DNA of 64,000 bases. It comes from Kitasatospora phosalacinea (GTDB taxonomy: Bacteria; Actinomycetota; Actinomycetes; Streptomycetales; Streptomycetaceae). The stretch is taken from assembly GCF_030268885.1 (NCBI RefSeq), contig NZ_BSSA01000012.1, positions 157,632-221,631 on the forward strand. The letters run 5' to 3'. The translations under genes and the position numbers were made by a program. Positions within the stretch are counted from its first letter, which is position 1. Each line of letters begins with the position of its first letter. Positions 34,529-43,376 of this stretch are shown here, piece after piece. Under the pieces are notes generated by a model, which was not told the DNA's origin, ran no database searches, and saw nothing but the letters and a program-made list of their open reading frames with translations.

Positions 34529-34711
34529 GCGTCTCCGGAAGGCAGCGGCCCCGGGGCGGCCGGCCGGGCGGCCCCCGTCGCGTCCTGCCAGCCTCTGCGA
34601 CGTGAAGCGCGCCGCTGTGACGACGACGCCGGAGAGCGTCCCGGTGCGCCGGCTGCCCGACGGAGCGGCCGTGCGGCACCGCGCCGCGCTCCTGCGGGCC
34701 CGCGCCGTCCG

Positions 34712-35632
34712 TCACGGCACGATGACCAGCTTCCCCCGGGTGTGGCCGGTGCGGCTGGCGTCGAAGGCGTCACCCGCGCGCTCCAGGGGGAAGGTCTCGG
34801 CGACCTCCACGGTGAGGGCCTCCCGGTCGACCGCCGCCGCCAGCTCGGCCAGCTCGGCGCCGTCCGGGCGGACCCAGATCCAGTGCCCGCCGTGCTGCTC
34901 CACTCCCGGGTCGGCGACCGAGACGTGTCGGCCGCCGTCGGCGAGCACGGCCAGTGTCGTCTCCAGCTGGCCGCCGACGAAGTCCGCCACCGCCGACACC
35001 CCGTCGGGCGCCAGCGCCCGCACCCGCTCGACCAGGCCCTCGCCGTAGCTCACCGGTTCGCCGCCCAGCCCCTTCACGAACGCGTGGTTGCGCTCGGAGG
35101 CGGTGCCGATGACCCGGGCCCCGCGGTCCCGCCCGAGCTGCACCGCCAGGCTGCCCACGCCACCGGCCGCACCGTGCACCAGCAGCACGTCGCCGGGCCC
35201 GACCTCCAGCCGCTTCAGGCTCCGCAGCGCGGTCAGCCCGGCCAGCGGCAACCCGGCCGCCTGCGCCCAGTCGAGCGCGGCGGGCTTGCGCGCCACCGCC
35301 GGCGCCGCGACCGCGACGTACTCGGCGAAGGTGCCGCCCTGCACCACGTCCTTGCGGGCGTAGGCCATCACCTCGTCCCCCGGGGCGAACTCGGGCGTGT
35401 CGGGACCGGTCCGGACGACCACCCCGGCCACGTCCCAGCCGGGGACGACGGGGAAGACCGCGTCCATCATGCCGTCCAGGCCGCCCGCCATCACCTTCCA
35501 GTCGACCGGGTTGACGGCCGCCGCCCGGACCTCGATCAGCACCTGCCCCGGCCCCACTTTGGGCTCCGCCACCTCGCCGTAGCTCAACCGCGAGTTGTCC
35601 GGGGCGTACGAGTCGTAGGTCACCGCGCGCAT
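34712..35632 (-). CDS. Zinc-type alcohol dehydrogenase-like NADP oxidoreductase (quinone reductase group)
   Basis: A 306-residue medium-chain reductase. The N-terminal catalytic part has NPVDWKVMAGGLDG and VPGWDVAGVVVRTG, and the cofactor domain has LLVHGAAGGVGSLAVQLGRDRG with the AxxGxxG fingerprint, then ERNHAFVKGLGGE. The catalytic zinc cysteine of true alcohol dehydrogenases is absent, so a zeta-crystallin-like quinone or enone reductase is likely. The start is an ATG at 35632 with GGAGG upstream. Confidence 0.9.
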   Translation of the reverse strand: MRAVTYDSYAPDNSRLSYGEVAEPKVGPGQVLIEVRAAAVNPVDWKVMAGGLDGMMDAVFPVVPGWDVAGVVVRTGPDTPEFAPGDEVMAYARKDVVQGGTFAEYVAVAAPAVARKPAALDWAQAAGLPLAGLTALRSLKRLEVGPGDVLLVHGAAGGVGSLAVQLGRDRGARVIGTASERNHAFVKGLGGEPVSYGEGLVERVRALAPDGVSAVADFVGGQLETTLAVLADGGRHVSVADPGVEQHGGHWIWVRPDGAELAELAAAVDREALTVEVAETFPLERAGDAFDASRTGHTRGKLVIVP

Positions 35633-35815
35633 GAACCGACCTCCAGGGGTGTGCCGTTGTCACCGTCCGGCGCGCCGTCAGCCGAGGTACGGGCGCCACC
35701 GCCCACGCTATCCAGGCGGGGGGTGTCCGGCGTTCCCGACAGGCCGTCGCAGCGCGCCGGAAAACGGGGCCGGGACGGAACCGGAACCCGCACCCGTCCG
35801 CGCGCCGCACCCGCT

Positions 35816-36340
35816 TCAGGACAGGGGTTCGTGGAAAGCGCCGTCGGGCGCGAAGTTGCGGGAGCCCGCCATCACGTCCTCGCCCCGGAGGTAGGCCAGC
35901 AGCCATTCGCCGAACGTCATCTCGTAGAGGACCCAGGAGAAGGAGTCGAACTCCTGGACCAGGACGCGCCAGGGCGACGAGGGGCCGACCGGGACGCGGA
36001 GGAAGACGGTCTCGCCGGTCCGGGCCGTCGCGACCGGCATCAACTCGCCGGGCCCCGCCCCTACGGGGCCGGGCAGGAACTCCGCCGAGTCCTCCTCCTG
36101 CCAGAACCGGAGGTTGTCGCGGACGGATTCCCGCAGGTTGCGCCGGAGGTGGCCGGCCGGATGCTCCAGGTACAGCTGGTCGTTGACCAGGACCGACCCG
36201 TAGGCGTCGACGACCTCACGGAAGTCCGCCGGGAACTCGAACCCGAACTCCCGCTCCGCCTCCGCCCACGGAGCCGGATCCGACCAGTTGAACCGGGGCT
36301 CGCCCAACAGCGACCGAACCTCCGGGAACGGTGCCACCAC
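35816..36340 (-). CDS. SMI1/KNR4-like (SUKH) protein
   Basis: A 174-residue protein. WAEAEREFGFEFPADFREVVDAYGSVLVND is the characteristic SUKH start (a helix, then FP..F..F...YG). The tail has WRVLVQEFDSFSWVLYEMTFGEWLLAYLRGED. SUKH proteins often act as immunity proteins for toxins, but many are orphan; no toxin gene is adjacent. Two consecutive GTG codons (36340 and 36337) follow GGAGGG, and either could be the start. Confidence 0.85.
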   Translation of the reverse strand: MVAPFPEVRSLLGEPRFNWSDPAPWAEAEREFGFEFPADFREVVDAYGSVLVNDQLYLEHPAGHLRRNLRESVRDNLRFWQEEDSAEFLPGPVGAGPGELMPVATARTGETVFLRVPVGPSSPWRVLVQEFDSFSWVLYEMTFGEWLLAYLRGEDVMAGSRNFAPDGAFHEPLS

Positions 36341-36515
36341 TGCGCCCTCCCACCGGGTTGCGGACGTCCCGACCGGAGCACCCGCACCGGCAGCATACGA
36401 GCTGCCGCCCCGCGCCCGAGCGTCGTGATACGGGATCCGGCCGGTCGGACACGGCCGCCGTCGGCCCGCTCGAAAATGATCAGCAGTCGAACGGCTCCTG
36501 TCCTACCCTTCCCGC

Positions 36516-37268
36516 ATGGAACGCGTGAACGTCAGCACCCTCGCCGAGCGACCCGAACTGGCCGACGCCCTGTGGGAGATGCCGGACAGCTGGCCCACCT
36601 TCATGCTGCAGGACCCCGTCGGCAGCGCCTGCATCAGCCGGCTCCCCGAGGTGTTCCGCGACCACGTCCTGGTCGCCACGGACGGCGACGGCGCGCTGGT
36701 CGGCCGCGCGCTCGGCGTCCCGTTCCGACTGACCGGCCCCGGGCGCAGCGGTGAGCTGCCCTCCCGCGGTTGGGACGAGGTGCTGCTCCGGGCTTTCGCC
36801 GACCACCGTCGCGGCGAGGCGCCGGACACGGTCAGCGCGATCGAGATCGCCGTCCGCCCCGATCTCCAGGGCCGCGGCCTGTCCGGGCGCTTGCTCACGG
36901 CCCTGCGCGAGAACGCCCGCGGCCGCGGATTCGCCGAAGTCGTCGCTCCCGTCCGGCCCAGCGCCAAGCACCACGAGCCGGGGACGCCGATGGGCGAGTA
37001 CGCCTTCCGGACGCGGGAGGAGGACGGGCTCCCGCACGACCCCTGGCTGCGGGTCCACGTTCGTGCGGGAGCGGTGATCGAGAAGGTGGCACCGGTCTCG
37101 ATGACCATCGCCGGGTCCCTCGCCGAGTGGCGTGACTGGACCGGCCTGCCCTTCGACCGGCCCGGCGACGTCGTCGTGCCCGGCGCGCTCGCACCCGTCC
37201 ACTGCCACCTGGAACGTGACTGCGCCGTGTACGTCGAGCCGAACGTCTGGGTGCGGCACCGCCTCTGA
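36516..37268 (+). CDS. GNAT family N-acetyltransferase
   Basis: A 250-residue protein. The acetyl-CoA binding signature is AIEIAVRPDLQGRGLSGRLLTALRENARGRGF (V-R/Q-x-x-G-x-G/A motif), followed by EVVAPVRPSAKHHEPGTPM. The C-terminal third (WLRVHVRAGAVIEKVAPVSMTI, then LERDCAVYVEPNVWVRHRL) is longer than usual for a GNAT protein and may hold substrate-specific strands. The ATG at 36516 opens the gene. Substrate unknown. Confidence 0.85.
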   Translation: MERVNVSTLAERPELADALWEMPDSWPTFMLQDPVGSACISRLPEVFRDHVLVATDGDGALVGRALGVPFRLTGPGRSGELPSRGWDEVLLRAFADHRRGEAPDTVSAIEIAVRPDLQGRGLSGRLLTALRENARGRGFAEVVAPVRPSAKHHEPGTPMGEYAFRTREEDGLPHDPWLRVHVRAGAVIEKVAPVSMTIAGSLAEWRDWTGLPFDRPGDVVVPGALAPVHCHLERDCAVYVEPNVWVRHRL

Positions 37269-37328
37269 GCGGCCGGAGGCGACGGGAACCCTTGACGGCC
37301 TCGTCGGTGGGCCGTACGTTCTGCGCTG

Positions 37329-37365
37329 CCGAAAACGTTTCCGGCAAGTTGCAGTCGGATTGCAG
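37329..37365. promoter_or_regulatory. LacI/MalR-like operator region upstream of the amylase
   Basis: CCGAAAACGTTTCCGG at 37329-37344 contains a near-palindromic AAACGTTT core of LacI-family type. Two direct repeats of TTGCAG follow at 37349-37354 and 37360-37365. TTGCAG repeats upstream of streptomycete amylase genes are known sites for MalR/Reg1-type maltose control. The link to this gene is by position. Confidence 0.65.
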
Positions 37366-37428
37366 AAAACCCGCGCAAGCCGAGACGTTCCGGCACTCCC
37401 CGCCTCCCACCCCACCCGGAGGAACACC

Positions 37429-38874
37429 GTGGACCACCCCTCCCCCGCACCCCGCCACCGGCGCCGGGCGGCGCTGACCGCCACCGCCCTGGCCGTCGTC
37501 ACCGCGGCCACCGGCCTGGCCACCGCCCCCACCGAGGCCGTTGCCGCGACCCCGGGCAGCAGGACCGTGACGGCCACCCTGTTCGAGTGGTCCTACGCCT
37601 CCGTGGCGAAGGAGTGCACCAACGTGCTGGGCCCGAAGGGCTACGGCTACGTCGAGGTGTCGCCCCCGCAGGAGCACGTCCAGGGCAGCCAGTGGTGGAC
37701 GTCCTACCAGCCGGTCAGCTACAGGATCGCCGGACGGCTGGGCAGCGCGACCGCCTTCGCCGCCATGGTCAGCACCTGCCACGCCGCGGGCGTGAAGGTG
37801 GTCGCGGACGCCGTGGTCAACCACATGAGCGCGGGCTCCGGCACGGGCACCGGCGGGACGGTCTACAGCAAGTACAACTACCCCGGCTCCTACCAGAACC
37901 AGGACTTCCACTCCTGCCGGACGAACATCTCCAACTACGCGGACCGCTCCAACGTGCAGAACTGCGAGCTCTCCGGCCTGGCCGACCTGGACACCGGCAG
38001 CGACTACGTCCGCTCCACCATCGCCGCCTACCTCAACAGCCTGATCGCCAAGGGCGTCGACGGCTTCCGGATCGACGCCGCCAAGCACATCGCCGCCACC
38101 GACCTCGCCGCCATCAAGGCCAAGCTGACCAATCCCGGCATCTACTGGGCGCAGGAGGTCATCTACGGCGCGGGCGAGGCGGTGCAGCCCGGTGAGTACA
38201 CCGGCACCGGCGACGTCGACGCCTTCATGGGCGCCTACGACCTCAAGCGGATCTTCAGCAGCGAGAAGCTGGCCTACCTGAGCAACTGGAACGACTCCTG
38301 GGGCGCGGGCTACCTGCCGAGCGGCAACTCCCGCACCTTCACCGACAACTGGGACACCGAGCGCAACGGCTCCACCCTGAACTACAAGTACGGCAACACC
38401 TACACCCTGGCCAACGTGTACCTGCTGGCCTGGCCGTACGGCTCGCCGAACGTCTACTCGGGCTACGAGTTCAGCGACATCGACGCCGGGCCGCCCAACG
38501 GAGGCACCGTCAACGCCTGCTACCAGGACGGCTGGAAGTGCCAGCACGCCTGGCGGCAGATCGCCAACATGGTCGGTTTCCGCAACGCCGTCAACGGCAC
38601 CGCGGTCACCAACTGGTGGTCCAACGGCAACAACGCGATCGCCTTCGGCCGCGGCAGCAAGGGGTACGTGGCGATCAACCACGAGACCACCGCCCTCACC
38701 CGGACCTTCCAGACCTCGCTGCCCGCCGGGAGCTACTGCGACGTCCAGCACGGCGACCCGAGCGCGGGCGGCGGGTGCAGCGGCCCCAAGTACACCGTCG
38801 CCGCCGACGGCACCTTCACCGCCACGGTCGGCGCGGGCGACGCCGTCGCGCTGTACGCGGGCGCGGGCGGCTGA
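37429..38874 (+). CDS. Secreted alpha-amylase, GH13
   Basis: A 481-residue exported glycoside hydrolase that breaks internal alpha-1,4 bonds in starch. The signal peptide ends near TEAVAATPG. Family regions are: DAVVNHMSAG (region I), GFRIDAAKH (region II, nucleophile D216), YWAQEVIYG (region III, acid E243) and FTDNWDTERNG (region IV). Region IV has Trp (residue 308) where nearly all alpha-amylases have His (DNHD). The catalytic Asp (D309) is kept. The C-terminal beta domain is present but no starch-binding module follows. The start is GTG 37429 after CGGAGGAAC. A LacI/MalR-like operator lies upstream and a hairpin downstream. Confidence 0.93.
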   Translation: MDHPSPAPRHRRRAALTATALAVVTAATGLATAPTEAVAATPGSRTVTATLFEWSYASVAKECTNVLGPKGYGYVEVSPPQEHVQGSQWWTSYQPVSYRIAGRLGSATAFAAMVSTCHAAGVKVVADAVVNHMSAGSGTGTGGTVYSKYNYPGSYQNQDFHSCRTNISNYADRSNVQNCELSGLADLDTGSDYVRSTIAAYLNSLIAKGVDGFRIDAAKHIAATDLAAIKAKLTNPGIYWAQEVIYGAGEAVQPGEYTGTGDVDAFMGAYDLKRIFSSEKLAYLSNWNDSWGAGYLPSGNSRTFTDNWDTERNGSTLNYKYGNTYTLANVYLLAWPYGSPNVYSGYEFSDIDAGPPNGGTVNACYQDGWKCQHAWRQIANMVGFRNAVNGTAVTNWWSNGNNAIAFGRGSKGYVAINHETTALTRTFQTSLPAGSYCDVQHGDPSAGGGCSGPKYTVAADGTFTATVGAGDAVALYAGAGG

Positions 38875-38890
38875 CCGCGCACGGCGTGCC

Positions 38891-38915
38891 CGGGAGCCGG
38901 ACGGTCCGGCTCCCG
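38891..38915. terminator. Hairpin after the amylase gene
   Basis: CGGGAGCCGGAC at 38891-38902 pairs perfectly with GTCCGGCTCCCG at 38904-38915. It lies 17 bp after the amylase stop. Confidence 0.8.
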
Positions 38916-38925
38916 GGCGCGCGGC

Positions 38926-38958
38926 CCGGCTCAGGACCGGCTCAGGACCGGCTCAGGA
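38926..38958. repeat. Three tandem 11-bp repeats
   Basis: CCGGCTCAGGA is repeated three times exactly, with degenerate echoes after it, in the region between the amylase terminator and the DUF427 gene. Confidence 0.8.
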
Positions 38959-39108
38959 CCGGTCCGGACCCGGCTCAGGGCCGGGTCAACCGCAGGCCGA
39001 CCCGGGCGTACGGGGTCGGCTCCCGCGCGAGGTCACCGCTCGGGGTACGGCTCCCCCATCGGCGGCTCGTCCGGGCCCGTCGCCCGGCACCGACGTCCCA
39101 CGGGCCGT

Positions 39109-39594
39109 TCACCAACCAGCCGTCGGGGGCAGGCCCTTGAACGGGCCGGTGATCTCCTCCGTGATCCAGCCCCCGTAGAACCCGCCCTCCTGCGGTCGCA
39201 CGACCTCGCCGGCCACCGTGCAGCGCTCCATCCGGCTCGGGTAGAACGCCAGGTGGCCGCGGAGTTCCCGGTACCCGGGCGCCGGGTGCGGGTAGCTCCA
39301 CGCCGCCCGGACCGAGAACCGGCCGTCGACCTCGACGTCCCAGTACTGCGCGCGCCCCTTCCACTCGCAGAAGGTCGAACCGTCGACGGGCCGGAGCAGC
39401 TCGGTCGCCACGTCGGCCGGCGGGAGGTAGAACACCGGCGGGTGGCTGGTCTCCAGGACGCGCAGGGCCCGTCGACTGGAGGCGATGACCCTCCCGGCGA
39501 AGGACACCTCGACGAGCCGGTCGTCCGGCACGACGACGGGCGGCCGAGGGTAGTCCCAGACCGATTCGGCGGTCCGTACGTCTCTCTGCGCCAT
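39109..39594 (-). CDS. DUF427 domain protein
   Basis: A 161-residue protein starting MAQRDVRTAESVWDYPRPPV. It contains FAGRVIASSRRALRVLETSHPPVFYLPPADV and FCEWKGRAQYWDVEVDGR, the conserved core of DUF427 with its CEWKG motif, and an ending FYGGWITEEITGPFKG. DUF427 proteins are small cytoplasmic beta proteins of unknown biochemical function. The ATG at 39594 starts the family-type N-terminus; the longer frame is not conserved-looking. Confidence 0.85.
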   Translation of the reverse strand: MAQRDVRTAESVWDYPRPPVVVPDDRLVEVSFAGRVIASSRRALRVLETSHPPVFYLPPADVATELLRPVDGSTFCEWKGRAQYWDVEVDGRFSVRAAWSYPHPAPGYRELRGHLAFYPSRMERCTVAGEVVRPQEGGFYGGWITEEITGPFKGLPPTAGW

Positions 39595-39770
39595 GCCTTG
39601 CCTCACCTGCTTCCCGTGCGGTGCGCCCTGCGGACGCCGGTCCTCCCCCTGGGGAAACAGGCTCCGTCGCGGCTCCGGAGCGGTCCACTCGCACCGTTCG
39701 TGCACCGTTCGCGCACCGCCGCGCACCCGCCGGAGCCCGGCCGCGACCGGGCAGCGACTGAAGCAGACAG

Positions 39771-39808
39771 TACATCTGTTGGATGTATCGAGTTTTCTGT
39801 ATCTTCTG
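39771..39808 (+). promoter_or_regulatory. Inverted repeat and promoter element of the first S51 peptidase gene
   Basis: TACATC (39771-39776) and GATGTA (39782-39787) form a perfect 6-bp inverted repeat with 5-base spacing. A TGTATCTTCTG follows at 39798-39808, whose TATCTT fits a minus-10 hexamer. A very similar element occurs at the same distance from the start in two other genes of the locus (50556-50566 and 52140-52150). Confidence 0.65.
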
Positions 39809-39862
39809 TTCCACCCCTGCAGGGTCCCTCAGGCATTCCCCCACAGCCGAGTTGGAGGCCCC

Positions 39863-40906
39863 GTGCCCATCCGAACCACCACCCGACGCCGCGCCGGTCG
39901 CTCGGTGGTCGCCGCCGCCCTGGCGGCCGCCGCGGTCCTGTCGCTGCCCGCGGTCGCCGAGGCCAAGGTCACCCGCTACCGCCAGGGCAGTGCGAGCGAC
40001 GTGGCCCGGACCGCCTGGAGCGGCCCCGCGTACACCATGAACGGGTCGGGCGCCGTCATGCCGGACACCATGGCCAAGGCCGTGAACGCGATCCGGGGCG
40101 GCAGCGGCAGCATCGACGTCACGGTGCTCGCGGCGTCCGCCGCCTCCGGCAGCCCCACGCCGGAGTGCGACGTGATCATCGGCCTGCCCGGCGTCAACTC
40201 CTGCACCACCGACGTCCTGACCTCGACCCAGGACGCGTCGAACAGCCAGGTCAACGCCGACGTGCGCAATGCGGAGTTCGTCTACTTCGCCGGCGGGAAC
40301 CAGTGCAACTACGTCCGCTGGAAGGGCACCGCGCTCCAGGCGTCGGTGCAGTCGGTGGTCGCGAAGGGCGGCGGCGTCGGCGGCGGCAGCGCGGGGCACC
40401 ACGTCAACAGCTCCGTCGTCTACGACGCGTGCACCGCGAGCACCGACTCCGCCACCGCCCTGGCCGACCCCTACGACCGGAGCGTCACCTTCACCACCGG
40501 CCTGTTCAGCTGGCCGAACTACGGCGACACCGTCAACGACTCGCACTTCGTCACCCGGGACCGGATGGGCCGCACCATGGCCTTCGTCGCCCGCGCGGTC
40601 AAGGACGGCCTGACCACCTCCGGCAAGGCCTGGGGCGTCGGGGTCGAGGAGGGCGGCTCGCTGTTCCTGGACCGCAACGGCCTCGCCACGCTGTCCGGGC
40701 AGGACGCGTACGTCGTCCTGGGCGACCACCAGCCCGAGCAGGCCGTCCCCGGGCGCCCCCTCACCTACTCGAACTTCAAGATCTGGCACCTGACCGCCGG
40801 ACAGACCTTCGACTTCAAGAACCGCCCCACCTGCGGCTACTACACCCGCAGCGTGGTCAACGGCACCCCCGACACCAACCTGTACTCCGGGACGCCCGTC
40901 TGCTGA
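39863..40906 (+). CDS. Secreted S51-family (cyanophycinase/peptidase E-like) serine peptidase
   Basis: A 347-residue exported protein from a GTG at 39863 after GTTGGAGG. The Sec signal ends at AVAEAKV. The S51 fold is shown by EFVYFAGGNQCNYVRW (the FxGGxQ loop), the nucleophile elbow GGGVGGGSAGHH (Ser 176) and DSHFVTRDRMGR, equivalent to the DQHFxxRxRxxRL His segment of cyanophycinases. Paired cysteines (ECD, CTTD, YDAC, PTCGYY) suggest disulfides. S51 enzymes cut after aspartate or within beta-aspartyl-arginine polymers. A close paralogue with an extra C-terminal domain is at 52209. The RpiR regulator gene follows convergently. Confidence 0.85.
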   Translation: MPIRTTTRRRAGRSVVAAALAAAAVLSLPAVAEAKVTRYRQGSASDVARTAWSGPAYTMNGSGAVMPDTMAKAVNAIRGGSGSIDVTVLAASAASGSPTPECDVIIGLPGVNSCTTDVLTSTQDASNSQVNADVRNAEFVYFAGGNQCNYVRWKGTALQASVQSVVAKGGGVGGGSAGHHVNSSVVYDACTASTDSATALADPYDRSVTFTTGLFSWPNYGDTVNDSHFVTRDRMGRTMAFVARAVKDGLTTSGKAWGVGVEEGGSLFLDRNGLATLSGQDAYVVLGDHQPEQAVPGRPLTYSNFKIWHLTAGQTFDFKNRPTCGYYTRSVVNGTPDTNLYSGTPVC

Positions 40907-40920
40907 CGCCCCGTCACCGG

Positions 40921-40944
40921 GGCGGGCCTCAGGTGAGGCCCGCC
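40921..40944. terminator. Hairpin between the S51 gene and the convergent RpiR gene
   Basis: GGCGGGCCTCA at 40921-40931 pairs exactly with TGAGGCCCGCC at 40934-40944, and pairing extends outward by a few bases. It overlaps the stop of the RpiR gene. Confidence 0.7.
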
Positions 40945-41813
40945 CGGGTGGCGGTCTCCTCGTTGTGGCGCATGTGCTGGTGGGCCCGGTCGCCGAGTTC
41001 CGCGATCAGTCCGGCGACGAGGCTCTCGACCACGGCCAGCGTCGGCACCAGGCTGTCGTACGGCGAAGGGGCGCCGACCTGGCTGGAGAAGACGACTTCG
41101 GCGTGGGTGCTCACGGGCGAGAGCCAGGTGTCGGTGAACAGGACGACGCGTCCTCCGGCCTCGCGGACGAGTTCGGCGACGGTGACCTTGTCCTCCTCGT
41201 AGCGGCGGTAGTCGAAGACGACCAGGACGTCGCGGCGGGTGAGCGAGGAGAGCAGCGCGGTGCGCTCCACGGGCCGGTCGGGCAGGAAGCGGACGTCGTC
41301 GCGCACCTGCATCAGGTGGAGCCCGAGGTACTGGGCGAAGAGGTTCGTGAAGCGGCCGCCGACGAGGGTGATGCGCCGCTTGGGGTCGGCGAGGAGCTGG
41401 ACGGCCCGGTCGAGGTCGTGCGGGGTGACCTCGGCGAGGGTGCGGTCGAGCGCCGCGGTGAACACCTCGCGGCCGTGGGCGAGCAGGTTCTCGGCCTTGG
41501 CCCCGACGGCTGCGGGGTCGGCGGCGGCGCTGCCGTAGTTGCCGCTGCTGTAGAGCGTCACGGGCGAGGCGTGGCGTTCGTCGAGTTCGGCGCGCAGGGC
41601 CGCCTGGAAGTCCGGGAAGCCCCGGTAGCCGAGGCGGTTGACGAACCGGATGACGGTGGGGGCGCTGACGTCGGCGCGCTCGGCGAGGGTGGCGATGGTC
41701 TCGAACCCCGCGGCCGGCCACCCGGCGAGCAGGATCCGGCCGACCTTGCGCTCGGCGGGGCTGCAGTCGCCGAGTCGTTGGCGGATGTCCTCGGCGAGCG
41801 TGACGGTGGCCAT
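40929..41813 (-). CDS. MurR/RpiR family transcriptional regulator with SIS domain
   Basis: A 294-residue regulator. The N-terminal helix-turn-helix is SPAERKVGRILLAGWPAAGFETIATLAERADVSAPTVIRFVNRLGY. The C-terminal sugar-isomerase (SIS) fold has PKRRITLVGGRFTNLFAQYLGLHL and a second strand-helix with DVLVVFDYRRYEEDKVTV. SIS domains usually bind phosphosugars, but RpiR members also control amino-acid and peptide catabolism. It starts at an ATG at 41813. It sits between S51 peptidase genes and upstream of none of them on the same strand, so it is the natural candidate for controlling the whole locus. That is inference. Confidence 0.88.
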   Translation of the reverse strand: MATVTLAEDIRQRLGDCSPAERKVGRILLAGWPAAGFETIATLAERADVSAPTVIRFVNRLGYRGFPDFQAALRAELDERHASPVTLYSSGNYGSAAADPAAVGAKAENLLAHGREVFTAALDRTLAEVTPHDLDRAVQLLADPKRRITLVGGRFTNLFAQYLGLHLMQVRDDVRFLPDRPVERTALLSSLTRRDVLVVFDYRRYEEDKVTVAELVREAGGRVVLFTDTWLSPVSTHAEVVFSSQVGAPSPYDSLVPTLAVVESLVAGLIAELGDRAHQHMRHNEETATRAGLT

Positions 41814-41937
41814 GGGCGGTTCCCCTTCCCGGGCTGCGGGCGGTGGTGGTGCGGCGCGGAACGTGCCTCCGCAGCCTAGCGAAGTGCCGGGCTGCGGAGA
41901 TCACGGAACGGTTCGGTGCCCCGGAGCGGGGCCGGGA

Positions 41938-43233
41938 TCAGTCGGCGGCCGGGTGGACGCCGACCTCCAGGTCGGTGAAGGAGGCCGTGGTGGTGCCGTC
42001 GGCGGTCCACGCCCGGGTGCCGCCGCGCTTGTGGAGGAGGGCGGTGAACGCGGGGGCGGACTCGAAGGTGTCGGCGGTCGCGGTGCGCTGGGCGGTGGTC
42101 GCGGTCAGGGCGCGGGCCGTGCCGGAGAAGGAGTAGGGGTGGCCGTCCGGGTCGGCGGCGGAGTAGAACGCGTCGTGGTTGGGCGGCACGGGGGTGTCGG
42201 AGGTGGCGGTGAGGGGGCGCTTGCCCGCCCCGGCCTGCGCGTGCCAGGTGCGCGGGTCGTAGCGGTCGCCGTCGGTGAGGTAGCTGTAGCGGACCCCGTC
42301 GATCGTCCAGTGCCCGCCGGTGGTGCCGGTCCGGGCGGCGCGCAGGTCGAACACCGAGACGCCGTGGGTGCCGAGGACCCGGATGCTCTCGCCACGGGTA
42401 CCGGCGTGCTCGACCTCGATCGCGGTGTTCTCGTCGAGGGCGAACACCCGGTCGTGGCCGGTGTCGGCGGCCAGCCGGATCGCGCGGCCCTCGCGGCCGT
42501 AGGTGCCGGTGTGGGTGTCGAGCAGCCCCGCGTCGAAGAGGCCGAAGCCGCCCTGCGGGAGGTAGCCGAGCCGGGTCGGGTCCTCGAAGTAGCCGGGGGC
42601 GCTGCCGTCGCGCAGGGCCTGGTAGCTGTCGCCGCCGGTGACCATGTCGGGTCCGGAGGCGATCTGCGCCCCGGCGCTGGAGCCCGCGACGACGGCCCCG
42701 GCGGCGAGCTTGCGGCGGATGGCCGCCATGACCTTGGAGTCGGTGCGGGCGTCGCCGTGCAGCAGGCTGGTGACGTAGCGGTACTGGTCGCCGCCGCCGA
42801 AGAAGAAGCCGCTCATGGACTCGACCTGGGCGACCACGGCGTCCGAGTCGGCGGCGTCGACGTGCTCGATGTCGATCGGGATCCACTCGGCGTCGGCCGC
42901 GCCGTGGTGCTCGAGGAGGGCCGCGTAGTAGAGGCCGTTGCAGCGGGAGTTGGAGCAGGCGTCGGGGTCGGCGGCGTCGGGGTCCTGGCTCTCGGGGACG
43001 GAGGCGGCGGTCAGCACGCCGATGCGCGCCTTCCCGGCGCCGCCGGCCTTCTGGACGATCTCGCCGTAGATCTCGCTGTTGTCGTCCTTCAGGCCGCCGC
43101 CGACGAGGATCAGGGTGCCCCCCGCCGGGGCCGGGCGGGCGGCGGCGGTCTGGGCGGTGGAGGCGAGGAGGGTCAGGGCGGCCGCGAGGGCGAGGGCGGT
43201 GCGCCCGCAGCGGGTGCGGAGGTGTCGGTTCAT
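41938..43233 (-). CDS. Secreted cyanophycinase-like S51 peptidase
   Basis: A 431-residue exported enzyme. Signal peptide MNRHLRTRCGRTALALAAAL; mature protein begins near ARPAPAGGTLILVGGG, the typical cyanophycinase first strand. SGFFFGGGDQYRYV is the GG-D-Q loop, GSSAGAQ holds the nucleophile Ser 186, and DTHTGTYGREGRAIRL is the catalytic-His/Arg segment. A beta-rich C-terminal extension of about 150 residues follows. Of the three S51 proteins here this is closest in layout to extracellular cyanophycinases, which release beta-Asp-Arg dipeptides. It is followed on the same strand by nothing until the RpiR gene, and preceded by the M20 peptidase gene 144 bp away. Confidence 0.87.
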   Translation of the reverse strand: MNRHLRTRCGRTALALAAALTLLASTAQTAAARPAPAGGTLILVGGGLKDDNSEIYGEIVQKAGGAGKARIGVLTAASVPESQDPDAADPDACSNSRCNGLYYAALLEHHGAADAEWIPIDIEHVDAADSDAVVAQVESMSGFFFGGGDQYRYVTSLLHGDARTDSKVMAAIRRKLAAGAVVAGSSAGAQIASGPDMVTGGDSYQALRDGSAPGYFEDPTRLGYLPQGGFGLFDAGLLDTHTGTYGREGRAIRLAADTGHDRVFALDENTAIEVEHAGTRGESIRVLGTHGVSVFDLRAARTGTTGGHWTIDGVRYSYLTDGDRYDPRTWHAQAGAGKRPLTATSDTPVPPNHDAFYSAADPDGHPYSFSGTARALTATTAQRTATADTFESAPAFTALLHKRGGTRAWTADGTTTASFTDLEVGVHPAAD

Positions 43234-43376
43234 CCGGGAACTCCGTGGTCGTTGGATTCTGGAACCGTGCGGCGCCGGGTGCGCGTCCGGGGGGGGCGCG
43301 CACCCGGCGGTGGTGCGGCCCGCGCGGGCGGGGTGAGCCGGGCCGCGCGGGCCGGTCAGGGGTGCCCGACGGGGTG

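Noticed and set aside
34602..35048. Plus-strand frame starting MKRAAVTTTPESVPVRRL
   Set aside because: It runs into and antisense through the oxidoreductase gene, and its start lacks a ribosome site. The 34529-34711 gap has no convincing gene.
35816..36340. SUKH protein as part of a toxin-immunity pair
   Set aside because: No adjacent polymorphic toxin, secretion marker or second immunity gene is present.
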